Source of the DNA: Prorocentrum cordatum
Taxonomy: Eukaryota; Sar; Dinophyceae; Prorocentrales; Prorocentraceae
Assembly: GCA_963575745.1 (NCBI GenBank)
Contig: CAUYUJ010017823.1
Span: 92,101-156,100, forward strand
DNA length: 64,000 nucleotides
Direction of reading: 5' to 3'
Made by a program: the position numbers and the translations under genes. The notes beneath the pieces are model-generated. The model was not told where the DNA came from, did no database searches, and worked only from the letters and a program-made list of their open reading frames with translations. Positions 31,295-42,840 of the stretch are shown here, piece by piece; position 1 is the first letter of the stretch, and every line of letters begins with the position of its first letter.

Positions 31295-31370
31295 CAAACA
31301 GGGACATGGGGGACATCCGAGGACATCCGAGGACAAAAAGGGACAAAGAGGGACAAAGAGAGACGCGATT
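31295..31370 (-). repeat. short decamer array (GGGACAAAGA)n
   Basis: Seven copies of GGGACANNNA, the reverse complement of the TTTGTCCCTG type at 11097. Confidence 0.9.
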
Positions 31371-31779
31371 TCGCATCCACACCGACCACGAGGATAGTTC
31401 GGAAGGTGGAGGCCCAGGGTCCCGACCAAAAAAAACGAAGACGAGGAAGGCCAGCGGCATGGGTCCTTTTTCATGCGTAAGACATCCCCCCGGGTGCGTC
31501 TTCGATATGGCTGTGGTAGCGAACTGTCTCCGCACGGGCGCGGCATCGCCAGGCGGCTCCCGCTTCGGGCTGCCCGAACCTACGTCGCCGATGCGCCCGC
31601 CGTGCGTTCATCCGACCCCAGTTACTTGCATCCAGTTTGGGCGGCATCCATCCCCAGACCCCTCGGGTCATGACGAAATCGCGACCGGAAACTGTTGGCG
31701 AGCTTGGCCCCCGGGGGCCATTGCCAAGCCTCGGGCCCGTCAAAAGCGAGTCAGGGCGACGCGACAAACCGGAGGGGGG

Positions 31780-31868
31780 GTAGGGGGGGGGGGGGAGGAG
31801 GAGGGGGAGAAAGAGGAGGAGGAGGAGAAGGAGGGGGAGGAAGAAGAGGAGGAGGAGGAGGAGGAGTA
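31780..31868. repeat. (GGA)n tract
   Basis: G-rich then GGAGGA units, just past the 3' end of the LINE remnant. Confidence 0.9.
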
Positions 31869-31942
31869 TGGGCACCCTGAGAAAAGAAGAGGGCAGGCGG
31901 GCAAAGAATTAGGGTCAGCCGCTGTGCTTTGGCCTAGCTCCT

Positions 31943-34500
31943 CTACGTGTATAGTAATGCGAGAGCAGCGCGGCGTGAGGCGACAAGGTCTGCTTGCGAG
32001 ACGGCCGCCGCGCGCTCGCTGGCAGCGTATGTCGTCCTTCTCGAAATATGGAATGCCAGAACGATCCTTGAGATCGTAGACGGCAATGACATAGGGCTGG
32101 AAGGATCAGCTGCATATGCTGCGGCGGGGCCCAGCCCCCATGCCGGCAGCGTTGGTTGGATGAGGGGGGGAAAGGGGGGGCCAGAGGACCCTCGAAAAGG
32201 CAGGGCAGGAGAAGTAGTGCGGGAATGAATCAGGTGCGTCCGTGCATCCGAACGCGCACTTGCGCTGCTGTAGAATATGCGTTCTAGCCGTGGCCGTCCA
32301 ACCACCGCTGAGGGTCTTGAATGCGGCCCAGCGCCAGCTCGGGCGCCATTGCTTGAGAGTGTCGGTCAGTGCCTCCCAGCGCTTCTGTAGTTCTCCAGAA
32401 GCCGTGGGCGCTTGGAGGCCCCAAGCAAGGAGGCGCTTGGAAAGCGTGACCGTGAACGGAGACTTGAAAGATTGGTCCCGGAGCTTGACTGAATAGATGC
32501 GTTGGAACTTGGCACGTCGGGGTGGGTTCGCTGCTGCCGCATCTCTCTGCTCATTGTGGGCAGCGCGGGCGGCAGCAGCAACAGACTGGCTAGATAACGG
32601 CAACTGAGCTTCTTGGCGCATGAGCGAGCGGTAGTACTGAACAATGGTTGTCCGGGAGGACCAAAATGGCGCAGACCAAGCGCCTGCCTGCCAGCGGGGG
32701 GCGTTCTGTAGCGCTGTTTCTTCCCACGACAGCTCGGCTGGGCGATCTGCGAAGGTCTCCCAGGAGCCTGCAAGCGTCACCGCCGCAGACCTTGCAGCAG
32801 AGGCGACAGCTACAATGTGTGCGGACTGAATGACAAGTGGCGGGCGCCAGCTCGCCATGGCGATCAGGTCAACCTTGCGGGAAGAATCCGGAGGCATGCT
32901 GAGCATTTGGTGGCGAACATACTGTTCACAGCGAGCGATGGAGGAATTAAGGGGGAAGAACTGCGAAACATAGCTCAGAGTAGACAGCCCCGATGTATTG
33001 TATAAGCGAACCGTTGCGTCGCTGCCGCTATGCACCAGCTGAAGTAAATTACCCCGTTGCCACCACTTCTGCCCAGGAGCGAGCCATTGGCAGGCCAGTG
33101 AAGCCTCGGGGCCGAGAAAAGTGCCCAAAATGTTTGGCTCGCCCTGCAAGTGAGAAGCAACCCTCGGAGGTCCGAGTTCGGCCAGGAGCGCTGTCGTTGT
33201 GGCAATGGTGGCTGGGGGCGCGGCAGAGTGAAGAGGGACGATAAAGCACTTGCAAGGCTTCAGGGAGAGAAGCGCGAGCTCGTCTGCAGCGGCAAACGGG
33301 GCGGTCACTTGGCGCAGCGTGTCGAACGAGTACGTCAGAAGGCCAATGTCGTCAGCGCAGGCGCCCACATAACCAGTGTCGAGGATCGGCGTGCCGTTCG
33401 AGCCTTTTACGAACGAACAAATGTGGCGGATGATCGGGTCCATTGCTATCGCCCATGCCGAGCTGGATGCTGGGCAGCCCTGTGCCACTCCAGAACCTAT
33501 CGCGAACATGTCGTGGCAAACCCAGTCGATCTTGATGTAGCTGGCGATCGCAAAGTACATGGCCTGAAAGAGGTTGAGGATACCTTTCGAGAGGCCGGAG
33601 CGTTCGAGTGCGATGAAGAGCCAGTCCCGCCCCAATGACGGGAAGGCAGCCGAGAAGTCAAAGCTGGCGAAGACGCGAAGACGGGTTTGGATACAAGAGC
33701 TTCAGGTAGCCATCCAGCACAGCGCTTCTCAGCGTCGAAGCGGACGATGTGCTTGGTGAAGCTGCGGCCATGGACGAAGCCCTGCTGGGCGGAGTGTGTG
33801 CGCTATGCCACAGCGCTCTTGAGCATGCAAATTGTAACACCAATGATGGTTTCGATGTCCGTGCTCTTCAGCGAGAGGGGGCGCGTGTCCTCAGGCGCCC
33901 TGTCAGTGGTGAGCTCGCCCTGTGCATTGTCACCCTTCGGCAGGAAGGCGAAGTCGGGGTCATTCAGATCGCGGATGTAGTACTGGCCCGAGCAGAGGAA
34001 GAGGGATAACTCCTCGAGCAGGTCGAGCGACGCGTCGTGCGCGAGCCAGGCAGAGTATGGCAAGGAGTCAGGACCTGGGGCAGATGGGAAATCCTGTGCA
34101 GGAAGGCTTTGATCTGCGGCTCAACGGGCGTCCCGACGTCGAGGGTGAATCCTTTCGGCATGTGCGTGTGGATGAAGTCGGTGACCTTGGCAATGTCGGT
34201 ATGCTTCGCCTCGAAGATGGGCTGCCAGCGTGCACGAAGAGCAGCAACAATGGAGCTACTCTCTCTGGCAGTCTGCGGCCCATCGGGGCCTGAGATCTTG
34301 ATGCCCTGGATGACGAGACGGCGTTTCCAGGGGGCCCAGAGGAGGGCCCGACGCTGGGAGGACCACGTGATGGACCGAAGCTTCCCTGGTGGCAGTGCCC
34401 CTCCTTGCCCCTGGGGGCGCTGAGCTGCCTGCTGGGCAAGAGAGAGTTGCCTGGCCTCGAAGTCGCGGTGCAGCTGCGCGGCCTGGGTGGCAAAGGCGAT
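31943..34500 (-). pseudogene. LINE-type reverse transcriptase, frame-broken
   Basis: A non-LTR retrotransposon second ORF on the minus strand. From 5': TIDNGTITLRDPIAFATQA near 34500, a segment with TRPLSLKSTD, the GFVHGRSFTKHIV region, FDFSAAFPSLGRDWLF, then an uninterrupted frame from 33635 containing GVAQGCPASS (B-type motif) and the active-site box as ACADDIG, and a C-terminal CAFGC..H..C knuckle near 32150-32220. The frame has a TAG near 33802, a shift near 33670 and another near 32140 in C-rich DNA, after which the end (SLPSTISRIVLAFHISRRT) continues to 31943. The role of such proteins is target-primed reverse transcription. FADD to CADD is unusual. It is probably dead, though two of the shifts lie in homopolymers. 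Confidence 0.7.
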
Positions 34501-34527
34501 GGGGTCGCGGAGCGTGATGGTGCCGTT

Positions 34528-34640
34528 GTCGATCGAGGAGGAGGAGGAGGAGGAGGAGGAGCAGGAGGAGGAGGAGCAGCAGGAGGAGGAGGAGGCGGAG
34601 GAGGAGCAGCAGGAGAAGCAGGAGGAGGAGGAGGAGGGGG
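34528..34640. repeat. (GGA/GCA)n tract
   Basis: GAGGAGGAGGAGCAGGAGG-type repeat at the 5' side of the LINE remnant. Confidence 0.95.
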
Positions 34641-34814
34641 AGGGGGTCGAGACCTCCAGGGTCGACGCTATGAAAGAAGCACCGCGGCGGGGGTCTGGGC
34701 GGGTCGACTGGCAGCGTCCCCGTCGCCACCGTTCACTGCCGAGCGCCGCGGGCGACCCAGGATCTGTCGAGGTTGAACGCTAGCGCTAGGGCGTGTCGGG
34801 GGGGTGCCGATGTC

Positions 34815-34955
34815 ACCAGTTTCTTACTCAGTGTCTTGCCGATCCAATTGTTGCTCATCGTTTTCTTGCTGATTGTGACTCATTGTTTTCTTACTGATTG
34901 CCCAATTGTTACTCGTCGTTTCCTTACTCGTCGTTTCTTACTGATTGCCCAAGGT
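34815..34955 (+). repeat. TTTCTTACTGATTG repeat
   Basis: Four or five irregular copies of a unit combining TTGTTACTCGTCG and TTTCTTACTGATTGCCCA, unusually AT-rich for the region. Confidence 0.8.
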
Positions 34956-35134
34956 TGAACGATCCCCGCAGTCTCGGAGACCGACGCCGAAGGCGGCACG
35001 ACGCGAACCTGCCGCGCGCTTGCGCGAAACTATCTCCAGGCCTCGGGGCCGTCAACCAACGACCCGGGGCGCCGCGCCGGTCCTGGGGAACGGGTCGAGA
35101 CGTCCGTTGCAGTGGGGGCTCGGCCAGAAGAGAC

Positions 35135-35299
35135 CTCCGCAAGAAGCCCAACCTTGAAATCCGCGATTCGTTCGGTGAAGACCCAAATTTGTCGATCGAA
35201 GGTCGTTAAAATCTTATTGGGGGCACATCGAACTCCAAGAAACCCAGGGCACCCTGGCAAAATCCAACTGGTTTCTTGGCACACGCCCCCACTGTATGA
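35135..35299 (+). repeat. dispersed family D, copy 1
   Basis: About 165 bp opening with GCAAGAAGCCCAACC and ending with AAACCCAGGGCACCCTGG and CCCCACTGTAT. The same opening and ending occur at 53905-54067; a shorter relative is at 56440. Confidence 0.7.
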
Positions 35300-35417
35300 C
35301 GAAATCATGACGTCGGGGGTCCGGGCGGAGCGCAGTTTGCCGCTGTGCAGAGCGAGGGCAGCGCCTCGTGAGTCCTACCCTCCGGGCGAGAGGGGCTGCT
35401 GGCAGTGCTCGTGTCGT

Positions 35418-35585
35418 TGGCGCCTGCCGCCCTGCACACCCCCCGCCCCACTGCACTCCTTGCCCTGCACACTGCCGCCCTACACGCTCTCCGCCCTCCC
35501 ACTTCGCTCCCTGCCGCCCTCCACTTCACTCTCTGCGCTTCGCTCCCTGCCGCCCTGCACACTCTCCGCCCTCCCACTCTCGCCA
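35418..35585 (+). repeat. CTGCCGCCCTGCACAC minisatellite
   Basis: About seven irregular copies of CTGCCGCCCTNCACAC and CTCCGCCCTCCCACT. Confidence 0.8.
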
Positions 35586-35589
35586 TCAC

Positions 35590-36923
35590 CCGAACATACT
35601 TATACTGTGCGCGCTTCGGCCCCCCAAAAGCGGCTCGCGCGTGCTCAGGAATTTCATAGATAATAGTATATGATCGTTGGAGGGCGCTTTCTGGCCATAC
35701 CCTCTGGTCGGTGATATGCTGTACTCTGCTTTTGCTACATGTTCGATTCGGGCGTGCGCTTCCAAGGGGGAGACATAGTACTAGTAAGTACGTCCTTCTG
35801 CGTCCCACGCTCCGCACCATGTCGAAAGGACTTGCGTAGTCACGAATCGGATCCGAATAACTACTCGCGGCCGGACTTTTCCGACATGCAATTAACTTGC
35901 CCCACAGCAACCCAACAACCCTTTTCTCCGGCCGAACCGTCCCGCATCTTCACCTCCCTCCACATTCAGACGGTTCAGGCCCTGTGTGAGGTGATCTCCC
36001 GTCCAGCGTGCAGGACGGAATGGACTGCATCTTCTGCTTGCGCGCAGGCCCCGTGTGTGCGGACGGTGGTTCTGCGCCCACCTCATCTCGGCCCTCGTCT
36101 GCGGTGTAGACACCTCGCTCCCCAGTGACCAGTGGGAAGACGAGCACCGTCCATGTGACGCTCCAGAACGGCAAAATCGACCCAAACCACAAACAACATG
36201 CTCATGTCGAGGTCGACGGGTCTCTCCCGAGGGACCCTCCAGAAATATCTTCTTTGTTGAGGTTGTTGTTTGGAGGCAGCCAGGAGGTTTGAAGGGACCC
36301 CAGAAAATCGACCAGGAGTGGGGATGAAGCCAAATGCGCTCAAAATCTGTCCCCAAACCCCTCCCATGGTCGTGCAATGTTTCACCCCGGAACACTTGTT
36401 TGACAGTCCGTGGGCCCGAAAAAGCCCCCCGAGGCCGAATAACGGAAACCACAAAACGATCGGACCCAGCACTTCACACCTGCCCGCCCTTCCTGCTGGC
36501 CAGAACCGGTGCTGAGCCACCTCAGACCCCCAGCCGGCTCCAACCCCAAGGAACCCTACATAATTGATTCACCCCAGAACTAATGTTTTCCTGCGAATCC
36601 ATGAATAATGCAGAACATGTGCCTAGATCGACGGGACATTATACGCAGTTGCTGTGATTCTGGCAAAACAAATCTGGAGTCTCTGAATTGTGTACTCGAT
36701 CCCCTACTCGAACCTGGTTGTGTTTGTGGTTCTTTGCTGCGCCCGGAATCCGCGGCCCGCGCGCGCGGGTCGTCCGGTCGGCCACACGCAAGAGTGACCC
36801 TACAGGCAAGAGTGGCCTTTGGTGCGCGGCTTCACGGGGGACGCGGGGTGGGGAAACCCGGGCGCGCAAGCCGCTGCTACCGCTTCGCGTTCAGCGATCA
36901 GGGGACACCATTAGAGGCTTCTT
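35590..36923. other. no firm gene
   Basis: Mixed-composition DNA with overlapping open frames on both strands (longest about 186 codons on the minus strand, 35892-36452). The minus strand near 36130-36200 reads WVDFAVLERHMDGARLPTG, protein-like but without boundaries. Confidence 0.4.
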
Positions 36924-37118
36924 AGATGGGGTCCGGGTAGATGGTGTCGAAGGATCGCGCCGCATCGCCAATACATCGGCGATGCACCAGCGATGTGCAC
37001 TGGCGACGTCAGCGATGCGTCTGCGACGTGGGCGTGCAGAACATCGGGTTCCGCATGGAGCCGCATCATCGCCGATGCATCGGCGATGCGGCGTGGTCCT
37101 CCGACCCATCGGACCACA
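36924..37118. mobile_element. MITE-like GATGCATC family, copy 2
   Basis: Begins AGATGGGGTCCGGGTAGATG, has GGATCGCGCCGCATCG inside, CGATGCATCGGCGATGCGGC toward the end and closes TCCTCCGACCCATCGGACC. The termini match copy 1 with several changes. Confidence 0.65.
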
Positions 37119-37271
37119 ACTAGAACTAGACATTGGGTTAGTACCAGAGGTCACTCCAGCGAAAGGTCACTCTTACGTCGTACGTCGAGTCTGGGGCCGC
37201 TGTAGAGCGAGGGGGGGCCTCACGCACGGCGCAGGCGCGCCTGCTCCGACCTGCAGGGCCCGGGGGAGGAG

Positions 37272-37418
37272 TGGGATGGGGTCCAAGCGGATGGGGTCGG
37301 AGGATCGCGCCGCATGGCCGATGCATCGGCGCTACGGCTCGGTGGTGTGGAGCCACATCTTCCTGGCGCAGACGTCGCCCATGCATCGGCGATGCGGCGC
37401 AAGCCTCCGACCCAGCCT
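37272..37418. mobile_element. MITE-like GATGCATC family, copy 3
   Basis: Begins ATGGGGTCCAAGCGGATGGG, continues GTCGGAGGATCGCGCCGCAT, and closes with CGATGCGGCGCAAGCCTCCG. It is only about 150 bp from copy 2, in the same orientation, and has a different, shorter centre. Confidence 0.65.
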
Positions 37419-37655
37419 ACGTTCGGAAACTATGTAGTGCTTAGCGTGTCGCGACGGGGGCCCCCGCGACACGCGATGCCCTGCTCCAACCTGCGGGGCG
37501 GGAGGCTCGGAAGAGCTCGGGACGTTGACGCTTGAAGTGACGACGAGCTTAGCGTGTCGTGCCGAAGCATGGTGGACCAGATCTGGGGTGGAGACACGCC
37601 AAGTAGAAATTCCTGACCGCACTCCAGCCCCATCTGAGCGAGGAAAAAACATGGG

Positions 37656-38096
37656 TCATACGCCGTATGATGACACAACGACCCCACGCCGCTGCTCACG
37701 CGGGCCGCCAGCACGGCACACCGCGTGGAAGAGAGGGCGCCTATGCGCGGACTCACGACAAGGTTGCGCGCGAATGCCCGCGCAGTCGAACCCGGCTTTC
37801 TTGCGTCGCTTATCTTGGAGGGGAGGAAAGAGGGGGCAATGACCAAGACTGAACGCGGAAACGTCGTGTCGATCTTGGCCAGCGCCGATCTTGGTTAGCG
37901 TCAACTCATTGGTCGTCATCGCGAGTCGGCGACGGCCGACGAGGACCATGACCCATATCGGCCACAACAAATCCAGCGACATCTTGGCCATGGTCCGTTT
38001 TTCTGTCCTCGTCATCTGGGCGGCCCCGAGAAGCAAGCAGAAGGCGAAGGCGGCGGCGGCAGCGAGCCGAACGCGAGAATCGACAACAGAATTCAT
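37656..38096 (-). CDS. possible small membrane or secreted protein, 146 aa
   Basis: ATG at 38096 begins MNSVVDSRVRLAAAAAFAFC with a hydrophobic stretch through LLLGAAQ, typical of a signal peptide or anchor, followed by a second hydrophobic segment LLWPIWVMVLVG. The rest (TNELTLTKIGAGQDRHDV onward) is basic and unremarkable, and the stop is at 37656. No splice signals were fixed, so the 3' part may be intron. No family recognised. Confidence 0.35.
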   Translation of the reverse strand: MNSVVDSRVRLAAAAAFAFCLLLGAAQMTRTEKRTMAKMSLDLLWPIWVMVLVGRRRLAMTTNELTLTKIGAGQDRHDVSAFSLGHCPLFPPLQDKRRKKAGFDCAGIRAQPCRESAHRRPLFHAVCRAGGPREQRRGVVVSSYGV

Positions 38097-38099
38097 GTA

Positions 38100-39280
38100 C
38101 TCCAGACTTGATTTGTTTCGCCGACTCTACCAAACACGAATAAAATGTCGCGCCAATCCAGACACAGCCTCTGCATCATAAGTGGGCTCGGTGAAAACAT
38201 CAGTTCTGGGGCGCATCAGTTCTCTGCAGTCGATCCCCAACTCGATGACGAACGAACAACACGCCCCCATGCCCAATAAAGGGGAGACGGACAAAATGCT
38301 CTCGGCGCGTGCTGTAGGATGGGGGGATGGGGGGCCCGCTCGAACGGGAGCCTCCCCCGAGGTCCAACAACCCGAACCCACAACCCGCAGCCAGCCCTCC
38401 TCCCACCGACCCCCCCCATGGGTCTGTATGTGTGTGTGTGTGTATGTGTGTGCGTGTGTGTGCTGAACTCTCGTCGCTCGGCGGAGGGGGGGGGGGCACG
38501 GGGCGCGAGGAACAACACGGCGCACCCCGCCCCCGCCGACGGGTGGCGGAGGCGCAGCTCCACCAAAAATGAGCGAGCCCGCAGGACACCACCCCGGGGC
38601 GCGGCGGCGGTCCCCGCCCCGCGCGGCCTGACCAGGCGGGCCATGCGCAGCACCTGGAAGTTGCCCATCGCCGCGCTGGACTGGCCTGGGCCGCGCGAAG
38701 CGGCCGCGAGGCGGCACGCGGCCTGCCCGCGAGCGGCGGGGGGCGGTGCGCGCCTGCGTGAGCACCCCTGCCCCCGCAGCTGGCAGCAACCTCTTCCGAG
38801 CGGGCCCCCCTGCCTCCGTGTGCCGTGGGCCTCCTCCCCCTGTGAGGGACCTCTTTCCCACCACCACCACCACGAGAAGCTGGAGGAGGGAAGGTTGAGG
38901 AAGATGAGGTGGAAGAAGAGGAGGAAGGAGAGGACCCCTCCCCCTCCTACACATGGCGGCGGCACTGGAAATCGAACCCACCACCCCGTGCCTGGTCATT
39001 CCTGCCGCCTGGCCGCCTTGTGCCTCCCCCATCCTCCAGGGGCCAGGGAGAAAAGATCCCGGCGGGCACGTTAATGCGAGTCGGCGTTTTGGGCGGGCGC
39101 GGTATCATGGCAACGTCGACAACGGTAGACACGATGATGGTCGTAGCGATGGTGTTGACGATGCTGATAACGACGACGGGGCAGCCAGTGCTGATCGCGC
39201 CGACGACGATGACGGCGTCTTCGCGTCGGTGATGAAAGTTTTGGGAAGAGTTCGACATGTGCGCGCGGCAGACGCGCGAG
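38100..39280. other. GC-rich, TG microsatellite, no firm gene
   Basis: A (TG)n tract at about 38430-38463. Open frames run on both strands; the minus strand near 38640 reads MGNFQVLRMARLVRPRG, suggestive but isolated. 39120-39230 is a CGA/ACG-rich stretch. Confidence 0.4.
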
Positions 39281-39526
39281 AGTGGCTCGCAAAGTAATAT
39301 GTGACACGGATCGTGCCACCCCAGCACGCGCGCAAGGGCGTTCGAACGATTTCGACATTCGCGCGCGAAACCCGTTTGGTAGTTCTTGTATGAAAATGTT
39401 GGAACACTTACGGTTGTCTTACGAATCCGAAAGGATTTGCAAGAGCGCGCGCACGCTTTTGCTGAAAATCCGTGTTGCGGAACCCTGCGTTTGTTTGCTT
39501 AAAACGTCTTTGGGGCATTCGATTTT

Positions 39527-39563
39527 GAAATCCTTCCAAAACCGAAGGTTTTGGAAGGATTTC
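39527..39563. repeat. 17-bp hairpin with GAA loop
   Basis: GAAATCCTTCCAAAACC, a three-base loop and its perfect complement. It lies in a plus-strand open frame (39282-39662) that I do not otherwise trust as a gene. Confidence 0.9.
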
Positions 39564-39835
39564 GGCATGCTCGCGCGACGACGCGCGCGTGCGCACGTCG
39601 TCCCATTTGTTGCAAGGGATTCTTGGAAACTTATGATTTGCGATCAACGAAAGCGCGCATAGCATGGTTTACTGAGGATGGCGGGGGGTACCGATACAGG
39701 CCTGGCTGGAATAATGCCAACTCACAGGTAGGATGGACATAGGGTCAGACTCACATGTATTTTGCATAGGTTCCCGGGGGGTCGATAAGTCCGGGGGGGG
39801 GAGGGTGTTCGAATTTTTTTAGAACGGAATCTATG

Positions 39836-39960
39836 CGACGGCGATGGCGGCGACGGGCGGCACCGCCCACAAAAAACGCCACCCGCCCCGACCAGCAGCG
39901 ATGGCGACAGCGGCGGAGACGGCGACGGCGGCGACGGGCGGCACCGCCCACAAAAGCCGC
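39836..39960 (+). repeat. direct repeat of GGGCGGCACCGCCCACAAAA block
   Basis: Two copies of a GGCGGCGACGGGCGGCACCG block ending in CGCCCACAAAA, about 90 bp apart. Each contains the small inverted repeat GGGCGG..CCGCCC. Confidence 0.85.
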
Positions 39961-40239
39961 CACTCACCCCGAGATGGTTAAGTCAAATGAAGAATCGCTC
40001 TGTTCCGCAAACAGTCCTACCGACCCGCCCTTCTGCTTATTAGATGGTGGGTTGCGCCACCGCCGTGACACTGCTGCAGGGCAAGCGCCCCAATGGATCA
40101 AACTATCCTGGAAAATGACCAAGCTATAAACAGTTTTGAGTCGACAAGCAGGCTGGACGATGGAAGGGGAGTTCCTTATGGGGCAGCGAGACGTGTGAGG
40201 GTATAGCGACATGGGTGGGGGGGGGCGCATGTGAAAACC

Positions 40240-40775
40240 GCCACCAAGGCCTTCGGTGGAGGTCCCTGTGGGGCCACGAGAATCTGTACTGGGTGGCGCG
40301 GGACGCATGCGATCACAGCCAATGGGGCCTGCGGTGGAGTTCCATATGGGGCCACGAAGCGCCGTACTGGGTTGCGGGGGACGCATGTGATCACAGCCAC
40401 TGGTGCCTTCGGTCGAGCTCCCTGTGGGGCCGCAAGACGCCGTACTAATAGGTGGCGCGGGGCGCATGTGATCACAGCCGCTGGGGCCTTCGGTGGAGCT
40501 CACTGTGGCGCCACGAGGCGCCGTACCGGGTGGCGCGAGGCGCATGTGATCACAGCCAATGGGGCCTTCGATGGGGCTCCCTATGGGGCCACGAAACGCC
40601 GTACTCGGTGGCGGGGAACGCATGTGATTACAGCCACTGCCACTGGGGCCTCTGGTGGAGCTTCCTGTGGGGCCACGAAACGCCGTACTGGGTGGCGGGG
40701 GGCGCATGTGATCACAGCCAATGGGGCCTTCGGTGGAGATCCCTGTTGGGCCACGAAGCGCCGTACTGGGTGCGC
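40240..40775 (+). repeat. 78-bp minisatellite, about seven copies
   Basis: The unit includes GGCGCATGTGATCACAGCCA, TGGGGCCTTCGGTGGAGCTC and CCGTACTGGGTGGCG. Because 78 is a multiple of three, long frames stay open on both strands: on the plus strand (40231-41040) a 26-residue unit with GAHVITANGAFGG, and on the minus strand (40935-39964) a 26-residue unit with GPTGSSTEGPIGCDHMRP. Third-position bias does not choose between them, so no CDS is called. One copy has a six-base insertion. Confidence 0.9.
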
Positions 40776-40999
40776 TGAAGCGGTGGACGTTCAGAGGGCA
40801 GAGGCAAAGGAGGAAGGAGAGGAGGCACGGTGCGCGGAGGCAAGCGAGGACACAACACCACAAGATGTCTGGAAAAAGAAACACAAAGAACAAGAGGGGG
40901 AAGAGCAGGAGGAGAGAGGAGCCGGAGGCGGACACTGCGCGTGCTCCGATGTGTTAGAGAAGCGCCCCCCCATACCATCCCAGCAGATAGCCCGTTCTG

Positions 41000-41320
41000 A
41001 CCCCGCACCACTGCACACCGACGCCGCTGCCACACACTAAAAGCCCGCCCCATCCCTCCACACACGCTTCGCTCACCCACCAATCCGAAGTAACCCCTCT
41101 TTCGTCGGAACCACCCGCCTCTGCCATCTCCGTCCCCTCCTCGTCGATGGTGCCCTCCTCCGCCTGCCCCTCCTCACCCCTCCCCTCCTGATATTCCTTC
41201 TCCTCCCCCTCCTCCTCATCTGGCCCCGCGTCCAGAAACTTGCAACCAGGCACCGCTTCTCCCCGATGGCTGCCTTTGGGAACCTCGCCTGCTTGGATCG
41301 ACGCGCGGGCTGCTAAGGGA
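41000..41320 (-). CDS. possible acidic exon
   Basis: The minus strand reads AARASIQAGEVPKGSHRGEA, then CKFLDAGPDEEEGEEKEYQE and a Glu-rich region to MAEAGGSDERGVTSDWWVSE. It is open to 40954. TTCCCTTAG upstream could be an acceptor. Acidic low complexity; weak support. Confidence 0.25.
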
Positions 41321-42840
41321 AGAGTTCGGAGGTTACCAGTGGACGCCAAGGTTGGTTATCTGTGACCTAACCTGGCTTATGTGTGGAAAGCACATGCCCC
41401 AATGACCCAATGGGGTTTGGGGCTAATGATGGGCTCAGTGGACGCCAATCACTTAGCGAAGATAGCTCACCACCCTAAGCCACCTAGGTTCTAAGCCACT
41501 TGGGCAACATTGGGCACTTGTAACCCCCCTCCCTTCCTTTACTTTCCTTTATTTTCCTTTATTTCCCTTCCTTTATTTTCCCTTCCTTTATTTTCCTTTA
41601 GTTTCCCTTCCACGAGCCAGCTTGAAGATCTCCCTTCCTTTATGTTCCTCTCCTTTCGCGCCCCTCCCCGGCGAGTCGCGGCCACCATCTACACCTTGTG
41701 GAAATCCATCCCCACGTCCCAGGCCCCCTCCTAGAGACCCCCAGGAAGCCCCAAGATGCCCCCACGAGGCTTCCAAGCGGCCCCTAAGACCTTCCCAAGA
41801 GGCCCACAAACTACCCCCAAGAGGCCCCCAAGAGCGCTCGTCGTCGTCGTCGTCGTCGTTGCCATTCAGGGTCGGCGGCACCGGCCGTAAGGCCTTCGCA
41901 ATCCATCCCCACGAAATTCCGATTCGCACCTCACGTGACATCATACTGGGCCCCTGTGTTCAAAAAGTGCTCTGCCAGGACGTGGGGTCCGCGGTCTTGA
42001 TTCGAAAACGCCTTTGGCCAGCGACATCAAGGCTTCAATGATTCCGACAAGCGCGATCGCCCGCCTCGAATCGCGGCTGAGAGAAAATCATGCTCGATCG
42101 CTCAGAATGAATTTCAAGTGTTTGGGGATCCGTGCAGGAAGTGAGTCCACCTGCCCAAAGCGCATTTCGATACGTGTCTGAAGCTTGCAAACAGGCAACG
42201 CGTCCCCCTGGGAGGTGCTCGTTGGGAACCTCTCCTGGGAGAATCCAGCCGTGGCGATGGGGGCTCCCCAGGACGAGCAGCAGTATCTCAGGGAGCAGCT
42301 CCAGAAAAGACTTTGCAAGAGCGACTGAAAGCGCGACTCAGACCGATTAGGGGCCAATGAGCTCAATCAAACCAAACCCATGGGATAAAATAATTTTGGG
42401 CGGGATTATGCCGGATTCTTCCGCTGAGTTACCGATTATGGACCTACCAGCACCGATGCTGAACTTAATCTCCCAGGCACAGACCCCCGACGCCACGATT
42501 TCCCATAACGTCGACAATTGACATCTCGACTTATTCCCCAGGACCTGGTTGTCATCCTACGTCGTTTTTGGAAGGTCCCGAGACCCGGCAAGGGTTATGT
42601 TGCTCCCATCGCACTCAAGGATCACATCCCAACAACAAATTCGAACACACAGGGAAGTATCAAAACAATGTCGAACGAGTATCGCCTCCCAGGGCCCGAC
42701 ACGTGAAAACCCTCCAGCTTCGGTACTTTCGTGGTGCTCGAAATTCTTTCTGGTGACCAAGACTAAAGTAAGCAGGTTAGAGCAGCATATGGCAAGGGGC
42801 CCCAGAGACGCCAATATCGCCAAACACCTGCCGTCGTGAT
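41321..42840. other. no firm gene; T/C tract and array
   Basis: 41515-41610 is a CCTTTATTTTC tract; 41725-41835 is a copy of the CCCCAAGAGGCC array; 41838-41860 is GTC repeat. 41860-42840 is mixed DNA with short frames on both strands. Confidence 0.45.

Noticed and set aside
37440-37475. GCGTGTCGCG/CGCGACACGC hairpin as a terminator or MITE end
   Set aside because: A short isolated hairpin in GC-rich DNA; no second copy seen and no gene ending beside it.
38640-38700. MGNFQVLRMARLVRPRG as a voltage-sensor helix of an ion channel
   Set aside because: A single short stretch with a few Leu/Arg, no neighbouring membrane segments in frame.
42220-42310. Weak similarity among 42230, 42900 and 61380 (TCCCCAGGA, GTGGCGA words) as another dispersed family
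   Set aside because: Shared words are short and spaced differently; not convincing without an alignment.
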